From an uncultured Oscillibacter sp. (GTDB lineage Bacteria; Bacillota; Clostridia; Oscillospirales; Oscillospiraceae), in contig CAJUMX010000016.1 of the NCBI GenBank assembly GCA_910587705.1, forward strand, positions 1-64,000: DNA of 64,000 nt, given 5' to 3'. The notes below the pieces were generated by a model. The model worked only from the letters and a program-made list of their open reading frames with translations, was not told the origin of the DNA and made no database searches. Each line of letters begins with the position of its first letter. Position 1 is the stretch's first letter. Positions 57,854 through 64,000 of this stretch are shown one piece after another. Position numbers and translations under genes: made by a program.

Positions 57854-58774
57854 TTACCTGTTCAAAAGCTCGTGCTGGATGCGTTCCAGGGCCTCGGGGG
57901 CCTGCTGGTCCATCTTCTCCGGGAAGCCGAAGTAGCTCACGCAGATGATGTTGTCTCCGCCGGCCTTGGGCGCGTCAGGCTTGAGCTGTTTATTGACAAA
58001 GTCCATCTCCCGCAGGGTCTCGAAGATGCCGTCGAAGTCCACCTCGCCCTCGCCCATAGCGGTGTGCTGGTGGATGGTCACGTCCGCCCGGCCTCTGGCG
58101 TTCAGCCAGGGGGGATTCAGGATATACCGGCAATCCTTCGTCTGGTTCCAGGTATCCGCCAGGAGAACATGGGTCAGCTCGTCGCCCGCGTACTTCAGCA
58201 TATGGCGCACGTCGCCCTTGCCCTGGTCGTAGAAGAAGCCGTGGGAGGCGGAATACACATAACCCAGGTTCTTGGACCGGAAGGACTTGACAATGTCGCA
58301 GGTCTCGTCGTTCAGCTCGCAGAAATCGTAGGGATGGGACTGGATTTCCACCCGCAGGCCCTCCCGCTCGATGATGGGGAGCAGCTCCTCCATGGAGCGG
58401 AAGAACATGCCGTTGCACAGCTCCTGCTGGTTGGGGTCCCCGGAGAACTCCGTGTTGATGACGGGGACGCCCATGTCCACGGCAATTTGGATCATCCGCT
58501 TCCAGTTGGCCACGGCATGCTGACGCTGCTCCTCGGTGGGGCCGGACCAGCGGTAAACCACGATGAAGCTGGAGATTTCCACGCCGGTCTCCTTCAGGGC
58601 CTTCCGGTACTCCTCCTCGCACTCCTTGGAAAAGAGGGGGTGCTTGTAGAAGGGGTTGATGCGGGGATAGGGGGACTGCTCAATGTATTTGTAGCCCCAG
58701 TCCGCCACCTTGCGGACGTAATCCCGTATGGGCATCTGCTTGGCTAATACGTCAACGTCAAAGGCGATCTTCAT
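57854..58774 (-). CDS. iolH: IolH-like sugar isomerase/epimerase
   Basis: ATG 58774 follows GGAAAGGAG. 306 residues: IAFDVDVLAKQMPIRDYVRK, YKYIEQSPYPRINPFYKHPL, PVINTEFSGDPNQQELCNGM, LRVEIQSHPYDFCELNDETC, HVLLADTWNQTKDCRYILNP and HQHTAMGEGEVDFDGIFETL. TIM barrel with metal ligands (Glu, His, Glu). It matches the IolH group encoded in Firmicute inositol operons, exact reaction still debated. Confidence 0.85.
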   Translation of the reverse strand: MKIAFDVDVLAKQMPIRDYVRKVADWGYKYIEQSPYPRINPFYKHPLFSKECEEEYRKALKETGVEISSFIVVYRWSGPTEEQRQHAVANWKRMIQIAVDMGVPVINTEFSGDPNQQELCNGMFFRSMEELLPIIEREGLRVEIQSHPYDFCELNDETCDIVKSFRSKNLGYVYSASHGFFYDQGKGDVRHMLKYAGDELTHVLLADTWNQTKDCRYILNPPWLNARGRADVTIHQHTAMGEGEVDFDGIFETLREMDFVNKQLKPDAPKAGGDNIICVSYFGFPEKMDQQAPEALERIQHELLNR

Positions 58775-58820
58775 AATGGAGAAACGCTCCTTTCCAATTT
58801 GTAATATGCAAAGGGGAGTT

Positions 58821-59834
58821 TTACTTTTTGTAGAAATCCGGGGTGCCGCCGGTGACAACCTTCTCCACCTGGCCGGAGGTCTGGGACTTCACCAAAGCGT
58901 CAGCGGTGATGGAGGCAACATAGCCGTCCCAGGCGGAGGAGCCGCCGGTCTCGCCCTTGAGGGCGTGGTCCACCCAGTCCTGAATTTCCACGTCATAGGA
59001 ATCGATAAACCGCATGATCCAGTTATCCTCGATTTTGGTGGAGACGTTGTTGGCATAGCGGACGGTGGGGAAGGACGGGCAGGGCAGGTTCACCACGCCG
59101 TTTTCGCAGACCACCTCGCAGTTGATGTCATAGCCAAAGCCGCAGTTTACATTGACTTCCAGCATGACCACAATGCCACCCTTGGTTTTCATAATCATAA
59201 CCTGGGGGTCCCGGAGACCCTCGTGGGCTTTGCTGGTAACCTTGGGAAGGATGCACTGCACCTCGTCCCACTCGTCGTTCACCAGCCAGGGCAGGCAGTC
59301 AATCTCGTGGATAGCGGTGTCCGTGACGGCCATGGAGGTGGTGTAGCTGGGGGCCACGCCGTCGGCCCGGTGGGTGCACTTCACAATCAGGGGGGCGCCG
59401 AACTTCCCGGAATCCAGCAGCTCCTTTACCTGGTTATAGCCCCGATCATAGCGGCGCATGAAGCCGATCTGGACCAGGTGCTTGCCGGAGGCCATCTCCG
59501 CGTCCACGACCGCCTTGCAGTCGGCAGCGGTGTTGGCCAGGGGCTTCTCACAGAACACGGGCTTGCCGGCCTGGATGGCGGCTAGAACGGGGTCCTTGTG
59601 GAACTGGCCCGGCGTAGTGACCACCACGGCGTTGACCTCCGGGTCGTTGATGGCCTCGTGGAAATCCGTGTAGGTCTTGGTACCAGGGCCTGCCAGCTCC
59701 GCGCCCTTCTTCACGCCCTCTTCAAACACGTCGCACACGGCCACGACTTTGGCTCCCCGGATGCGGTTCTGGATGCGTTCAATGTGTTCCCGGCCGATCA
59801 TGCCACAGCCAACTAAGCAGATATTGAGTTCCAT
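58821..59834 (-). CDS. iolG: Gfo/Idh/MocA-family inositol 2-dehydrogenase
   Basis: 337 residues. NAD-binding start LNICLVGCGMIGREHIERIQ, catalytic FCEKPLANTAADCKA, and the substrate domain with DTAIHEIDCLPWLVNDEWDE (catalytic Asp/His). It oxidises myo-inositol to scyllo-inosose. First gene after the promoter with the GCGTTC dyad. Paralogues oxidising other polyols exist, so the name rests on context with iolB and iolH. Confidence 0.88.
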   Translation of the reverse strand: MELNICLVGCGMIGREHIERIQNRIRGAKVVAVCDVFEEGVKKGAELAGPGTKTYTDFHEAINDPEVNAVVVTTPGQFHKDPVLAAIQAGKPVFCEKPLANTAADCKAVVDAEMASGKHLVQIGFMRRYDRGYNQVKELLDSGKFGAPLIVKCTHRADGVAPSYTTSMAVTDTAIHEIDCLPWLVNDEWDEVQCILPKVTSKAHEGLRDPQVMIMKTKGGIVVMLEVNVNCGFGYDINCEVVCENGVVNLPCPSFPTVRYANNVSTKIEDNWIMRFIDSYDVEIQDWVDHALKGETGGSSAWDGYVASITADALVKSQTSGQVEKVVTGGTPDFYKK

Positions 59835-59989
59835 TATGTTTGCCTCCTGTTAAAAATATGTCGGTTCTTTCCGGTTTTAAATACAGCGGTTTCGTTTTGC
59901 TAGGCGGGCTCTTGCCGGAGCCGCCGGAGGGGAACATCCGTCCCGATGCGTACCTTTGCCTGCGTTTCGTTTCCGTTTCTCTGGCTATG

Positions 59990-60018
59990 ATTATAGCAAA
60001 GCGTTCACGAGAACGCAA
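59990..60018 (-). promoter_or_regulatory. iol promoter with operator dyad
   Basis: TTGCGT (60013-60018), 17 nt, TATAAT (59990-59995) on the minus strand. GCGTTCACGAGAACGC (60001-60016) fills the spacer and the -35: 6-bp arms around a 4-bp centre. It is suited to the LacI-family protein encoded at 62291. Confidence 0.7.
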
Positions 60019-60196
60019 GCAAAATGTCGGCGTATTATTCACAATAATCCGGAGTTAAAATTGTGAAATCCTCTGTCGACGCCATAGATTGGCCGCTGTT
60101 TTTGACAGCTGTGTACAAATAGGAAAGGCTTTGCGTTCATTTTTGCACACGCGGATTTTTCTACACTCCTTCTAGCGGTTTCGTCAAACGGACAGC

Positions 60197-60226
60197 AAAA
60201 GGCGCTGCCGTTCGGCAGCGCCTTTT
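60197..60226 (-). terminator. Terminator of the symporter gene
   Basis: AAAGGCGCTGCC-GTT-CGGCAGCGCCTTT, 12-bp perfect stem, with A/T runs on both sides. It ends the leftward symporter transcript before the iol promoter. Confidence 0.9.
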
Positions 60227-60249
60227 GTGTGCAGGTTTTTCAGGATTGC

Positions 60250-61911
60250 TCAGGCCGCAATGCCTAGAGGGGAGAACACCACATAAATGGCGATGGCCAG
60301 AATCAGACCCACGATGGAGACCACATGCCGGTACTTCCAGGGGGTCAGGTCCACCGCGCCCACGTCCTGGGGGATGTACTCCTCGCCGGGCCGGTACTTG
60401 TTCAGGGCCCACATGATGAGGAGCTCCACGGGGAACAGCACCGCCATGGCATAAAGATAGTGAATGGGATTGTCCGTGCCGGGGTAGCTGGGGGCGATGA
60501 GAAGGAACGCGCCGTAGCAGACCACGTGGAAGATGGTGATGACCTTCGGTGTGTAAGCGGGCAGGCGCTTGAAGAGGAACACACCCAGGATGGTGCACAG
60601 CACCGGCAGGGACACAAACTGGCTCATGGAGTTCAGAAAGGTGGTGATGCCGGAGGCGTTCATCACAAAGGGGGCAATCACAATGGACACACAACCCGCA
60701 ATGGTGCCGTAGACCTTGCCCACCTTGACGCAGTGAGCGTCGGAGGCATCGGGCTTGAAGGCGGAGCGGTAGAGGTCCAGGGTGAACATGGTAGAGGCGG
60801 AGTTCAGCACGGAGTTGAAGGAGGAGAGGATGGCGCCGAACATGACAGCGGCGAAGAAGCCCATGACCGGCTTGGGGATGATGGCGGCGATGAGGGCGGG
60901 ATAGGCGAAGTCGATGGCCTTATCGCCCGCCGCCGCAATGGCGTCCTGAATGGAGGGAAGATAGAAGGCGATGATGCCAGGGATGACCAGGTACAAAGGA
61001 CCCAGGCACTTGAGGAAGCCGCAGAAAATTGCGCCCTTCTGTCCTTCCTTCAAGGATTTAGCCGCCAGAGCCCGCTGGACAAAGGACTGATTCGTGCACC
61101 ACCAATAGAGGTTGTTGAAGAACATGCCGGTGATGATCAGAGGCCAGGGGACCTCCGGCTCTGCGGCGTTCCAGGCGTTGACGGCGTTCATTTTCGCCGG
61201 GTCCGCCTGGACAATATATTGGATTCCATCCAAAATGCCCTGTCCCCCGGTCTGCTGGGCCAGCACGGCAAAGCCGATAAAGGGCACCATCAGCCCGCCG
61301 ATGATCAGTCCGATACCATTGATGGTGTCCGATACCGCCACGGCTTTCAATCCGCCGAAGATGGCGTAGCAGCCGCCGATGATGCCGATGATCAGACAGA
61401 GGACGGCCACCGATTGGAATTTGCTGACTCCCAGCATATCGGAGATGCCAAAGATCTGCTCAAACACCACCGCGCCGGAATAGAGGATCACTGGCAGGTT
61501 CAAAATGGAGTACATCACCACAATGACCAGGGAGAACATGGTCTTGGTGCCCTTGCCATAGCGGACCTCCATCAGGGAGGGGATGGTCATAGCCCCCATT
61601 TTCAGGTACTGCGGCAGGAAGTAGTAGGCCAGGGCCAGCAGGGTGAACATGGACCCTACCTCCCAGGCGATGGGGCCCATATTGGACGCCCAGCTCTGGC
61701 CGTTCAGGCCCACCAGCTGCTCGGCAGAGAGGTTGGTCAGCAGCAGGGACCCGGCAATCACGACGCCCGGCAGGCCACGGCCCGCCAGAAAATAGCCCTC
61801 GGCGGATTCCAGATCATCTCCCCGGGTTTTCCAGCTGGAGATTACCGCCACCAGGGCAGTGAAGAGGACGAAAGAGATCAATGTCCATGCAAGGGAACTG
61901 AAGAATGTCAT
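60250..61911 (-). CDS. Sodium:solute symporter (SSS family), probably for inositol
   Basis: ATG 61911 lies 8 nt after GGAGG. About 553 residues and 13-14 helices. SSS motifs: YFLAGRGLPGVVIAGSLLLT, NLSAEQLVGLNGQ (Na+ site), GGLKAVAVSDTINGIGLIIG, WWCTNQSFVQRALAAKSLKE and FGAILSSFNSVLNSASTMFT. It resembles SGLT/inositol-type symporters. Its location between iolG and the LacI gene indicates uptake of myo-inositol or a related polyol. Confidence 0.9.
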   Translation of the reverse strand: MTFFSSLAWTLISFVLFTALVAVISSWKTRGDDLESAEGYFLAGRGLPGVVIAGSLLLTNLSAEQLVGLNGQSWASNMGPIAWEVGSMFTLLALAYYFLPQYLKMGAMTIPSLMEVRYGKGTKTMFSLVIVVMYSILNLPVILYSGAVVFEQIFGISDMLGVSKFQSVAVLCLIIGIIGGCYAIFGGLKAVAVSDTINGIGLIIGGLMVPFIGFAVLAQQTGGQGILDGIQYIVQADPAKMNAVNAWNAAEPEVPWPLIITGMFFNNLYWWCTNQSFVQRALAAKSLKEGQKGAIFCGFLKCLGPLYLVIPGIIAFYLPSIQDAIAAAGDKAIDFAYPALIAAIIPKPVMGFFAAVMFGAILSSFNSVLNSASTMFTLDLYRSAFKPDASDAHCVKVGKVYGTIAGCVSIVIAPFVMNASGITTFLNSMSQFVSLPVLCTILGVFLFKRLPAYTPKVITIFHVVCYGAFLLIAPSYPGTDNPIHYLYAMAVLFPVELLIMWALNKYRPGEEYIPQDVGAVDLTPWKYRHVVSIVGLILAIAIYVVFSPLGIAA

Positions 61912-62056
61912 TGTTACAGCCTCCATTCATGTTTTTCAAAAAAGGAAACAGAGGCACGCAAAACGCACGCATCACAAGACAGACAGGCGGTCCCAGGGGA
62001 AGCGCGCGGCAACACGCTTTGAGGTCCCCGGACAGAGCTCTTGATTGACTGCTATC

Positions 62057-62085
62057 AAAATACCACAGAAACCTCCGCCCCGCAA
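62057..62085 (-). promoter_or_regulatory. Promoter candidate of the symporter gene
   Basis: TTGCGG (62080-62085), 17 nt, TATTTT (62057-62062) on the minus strand. Confidence 0.4.
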
Positions 62086-62228
62086 GAGGATTTTCGGTAA
62101 AAATCCTCAAATCCAGAAAGTTTGGAGAAGCCGGAAAAGCCGGAAGCGGTTTCTTGTGCATTTCTTCCTTCCCAGCCCCCAAAATGCGTGCAATTGCGTT
62201 CTTTTTTGGAAGGAATTCGGAAACGGCC

Positions 62229-62258
62229 TTGCCAAAGGGTGCGGGCTTGTGCTATAAT
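62229..62258 (+). promoter_or_regulatory. Promoter of the LacI-family gene
   Basis: TTGCCA (62229-62234), 18 nt, TATAAT (62253-62258); AAGGAGG of the gene follows 20 nt later. Confidence 0.55.
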
Positions 62259-62290
62259 ACCCTTGAACACACAACAAGGAGGGCTGCTTC

Positions 62291-63325
62291 ATGGCCGTGA
62301 CTTCACAGCAGATCGCCCAACTGGCAGGGGTCTCCCGGGGAACGGTGGACCGGGCCCTCCACAACCGGGGCCGGGTGAACCCGGAGGTGGCCGCCCGCAT
62401 CCAGAAAATCGCGGAGGAGCTGGGCTACCGTCCCAACTCCATCGGTCAGGCCCTGGTCCGGGCCCGGCAGGGTCTCCGGCTGGGGGCCATCCTCCAATCC
62501 GCTGAAACGCCCACCATGCAGGACGTGGCCTCCGGAGCCCGGCAGGCCGCGGAGGAGCTCCGGGCCTCTGGCGTGGAGGTGGAGCTCCGGGAGGTCCAGG
62601 GCCGGGACACCGCCAAGGTCCTCCGGCAGATCGACGAGCTGATGGACTGGGGGGCCGGCGGCCTGGCCATCGCCTCCAATAACACCCCGGATTTGGTCCG
62701 GCGCATCGACTTCCTCCATGAACAGGGCGTGCCGGTGGTGACGTTCAATACCGACGCACCGGACAGCAAACGGCTGTGCTTTGTGGGCATGGACAGCTAC
62801 CGGGCAGGGCAGACGGCAGCGGGACTGGTCCGGCAGATGCTGCCCGGTGGCGGACTGGTTCTTCCCATTGCCGGACATGTCAACAACGGCGCTCATTACA
62901 ACCGTCTCCGGGGCTTCCTGGATACGCTGTCGGGCAAAGCGGACATTCATCTCCTTCCCTTCCAGCCCTGCTTTGACCGGGACGACTACGCCCACGAGAT
63001 CACCCAGCATACCCTTCGGGAGAATCCCTCCCTGGCCTGCGTCTACATCACCTCCAACGGCCAGCGGGGCGTTTGCCGGGCCATTGAGGACGAACGGCGA
63101 AAGGGCCGGGTCCGCGTGGTGGCTTATGACCTGAACATGCCCAACCGGCAGCTGCTGCAAAGCGGGGACCTGAGCTTTGTGCTGGACCAGGTGGCTCTGG
63201 CCCAGGGCCGGAAGCCCTTGCAGATTCTCTATCACTACCTGCTAAACGGCACGCCGCCGGAGCGGGAACTACTTTACACAGATATCCTCATCCGCACGAA
63301 GTACAACAGCGGAGACGAACCCTGA
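62291..63325 (+). CDS. LacI-family transcriptional regulator
   Basis: ATG 62291 follows AAGGAGG. HTH and hinge: VTSQQIAQLAGVSRGTVDRA, LHNRGRVNPEVAARIQKIAE and ELGYRPNSIGQAL. A periplasmic-binding-protein-like effector domain follows (GAGGLAIASNNTPDLVRRID, CVYITSNGQRGVCRAIED). 344 residues. It is divergent from the symporter and probably controls that gene and iolG through the GCGTTC dyad. The ligand is likely an inositol or a breakdown product. Confidence 0.9.
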   Translation: MAVTSQQIAQLAGVSRGTVDRALHNRGRVNPEVAARIQKIAEELGYRPNSIGQALVRARQGLRLGAILQSAETPTMQDVASGARQAAEELRASGVEVELREVQGRDTAKVLRQIDELMDWGAGGLAIASNNTPDLVRRIDFLHEQGVPVVTFNTDAPDSKRLCFVGMDSYRAGQTAAGLVRQMLPGGGLVLPIAGHVNNGAHYNRLRGFLDTLSGKADIHLLPFQPCFDRDDYAHEITQHTLRENPSLACVYITSNGQRGVCRAIEDERRKGRVRVVAYDLNMPNRQLLQSGDLSFVLDQVALAQGRKPLQILYHYLLNGTPPERELLYTDILIRTKYNSGDEP

Positions 63326-63329
63326 ACCC

Positions 63330-63372
63330 AAGAGCCGGAGCTGCCTCTACCAGGCGGTCTGGCTCTTTTTTT
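63330..63372 (+). terminator. Terminator of the LacI-family gene
   Basis: AAGAGCC pairs with GGCTCTT, with an inner GCCT/AGGC stem, followed by TTTTT. Confidence 0.8.
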
Positions 63373-63532
63373 CGGCAAAGCGGGCTCTTGGCTTCCGTAG
63401 AAACGGCGAAATGGAAAACGATTCCAGGGATTGAAAATTGGATAAATTTGTGATATGATCAATTTGTTACTTTGCGGCCGCAGGCCACGGCAGCGCTTCC
63501 GCACATTAAACAATGGATAAAGGAGAATCGTT

Positions 63533-64000
63533 ATGGATCGTTTTGGCATCAATGTGACTTTGAAACACACGCCTTCCCTGGACCCGGACTTTATCCCTCT
63601 CATGCGCTTCAACCGCGCCTTCCTGGCCACGGCAAAGAAGCCCGTGGGCATTGCCGTGGAGCGGGCGGACGGCCAGATGGCCTCCTGCCACACCTTCATC
63701 CACGGCACGCCGGAGATGGCCGAGGCCGACCACTATTACATTGAGCGCCTGGTGAAAACCATCCTCTGGATGAAGGGCGGCTTCAAGGTTTATGTCAGCG
63801 GCGACGCAGGCGTCTGCGAATACCTGAAATCCGTCTACTGCGCCGGAGGACAGCAGGAGTTCGACTGGGATTACATGGCCAACGTCTTTGAGCATCCCTT
63901 CGAGGTGGTGCTGGTGGACGACATCCCCGAGGCCAAGGACGCCCCCAAGGCCATCGGCGGCCACATGGAGGGCTGCCGCATCGGCTTCGACGCGGGCGGG
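63533..64000 (+). CDS. ROK-family protein, 5' part (runs off the window)
   Basis: ATG 63533 follows AAAGGAG. The 156 visible residues comprise an unusual N-terminal extension (MDRFGINVTLKHTPSLDPDF, AVERADGQMASCHTFIHGTP, WMKGGFKVYVSGDAGVCEYL). The start of an actin-like ATPase/sugar kinase fold then appears (GGHMEGCRIGFDAGG, the phosphate-1 motif of ROK proteins). It is probably a kinase for a sugar or inositol derivative of the neighbouring pathway. The rest is outside the window. Confidence 0.65.
   Translation, partial: MDRFGINVTLKHTPSLDPDFIPLMRFNRAFLATAKKPVGIAVERADGQMASCHTFIHGTPEMAEADHYYIERLVKTILWMKGGFKVYVSGDAGVCEYLKSVYCAGGQQEFDWDYMANVFEHPFEVVLVDDIPEAKDAPKAIGGHMEGCRIGFDAGG

Noticed and set aside
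60325..62022. Plus-strand open frame (565 codons) opposite the symporter
   Set aside because: His/Gly/Asp-rich shadow of a membrane protein gene.

Overview
The window looks like a moderately GC-rich anaerobic Firmicute of the gut Oscillospiraceae type (Flavonifractor/Lawsonibacter/Oscillibacter-like). The evidence is AGGAGG ribosome sites, sigma-A promoters of the TTGACA-17-TATAAT type, a single-chain pyruvate:ferredoxin oxidoreductase, Firmicute mobile-element families (MobP3-like relaxase, DUF6076, DUF3560, ArdA) and Na+-coupled sugar uptake. Genus assignment is inference. The left half (1-33 kb) is accessory DNA and the right half (33-64 kb) is a dense catabolic chromosome region.

1-1.75 kb holds gene debris: an integrase-like fragment fused to the tail of a cyclophilin gene, and a broken SGNH hydrolase. 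1.76-15.2 kb is a decayed phage-like element. It has a frameshifted tyrosine integrase with an embedded XRE-type HTH, a TTG-started XRE repressor, an Xis-like protein, a replication initiator, a helicase-loader-like protein, a PDDEXK nuclease, a small-terminase-like HTH protein, a twice-frameshifted tape-measure gene and two further tail-region genes. No large terminase, portal or capsid gene is visible. A second early module (10.2-15.1 kb) carries a probable type I toxin with antisense RNA, a ribbon-helix-helix repressor with iterated operators, an XRE repressor with three matched operators, and small phage genes. Between them lies about 1 kb of non-coding DNA crowded with short inverted repeats.

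15.2-33.1 kb is an accretion of integrative elements at a tRNA-Arg(ACG) gene. The intact tRNA lies at 33.02-33.09 kb (minus strand). A 45-bp copy of its 3' part lies at 23.60 kb in the same orientation, and a third copy lies inverted at 20.78 kb. Paired TGGGTCA repeats accompany each copy. The 23.6-33.06 kb element is a complete-looking mobilizable element (integrase, Xis, replication-type HTH, MobC-like protein, MobP3-like relaxase with Sel1 repeats) carrying an ECF sigma / anti-sigma / exported-protein module. A paralogous module in mirror orientation (16.2-19.7 kb) sits on the other side of a 2.8-kb remnant of a conjugative element (DUF3560, ArdA).

33.3-38.0 kb is a SorC-regulated operon for a phosphorylated keto-compound: DhaL and DhaK kinase subunits, an LsrF-like aldolase/thiolase, a DUF1097 membrane protein and a VOC protein. 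38.1-40.2 kb encodes malic enzyme and a HAD phosphatase. 40.2-55.3 kb, all on the minus strand, is a sugar-acid/hydroxy-acid block: PdxA-like dehydrogenase, TctB/TctA/TctC transporter, PrpR-like sigma-54 activator, AbrB-type membrane protein, LarA-like Ni-enzyme, GntP permease, split altronate-dehydratase-like enzyme and NifJ. It starts from a consensus -24/-12 promoter preceded by GAAAC palindromes. 55.7-64 kb is an inositol locus: IolB, two TIM-barrel isomerases, an IolG-like dehydrogenase, an SSS symporter, a LacI regulator and the start of a ROK protein.
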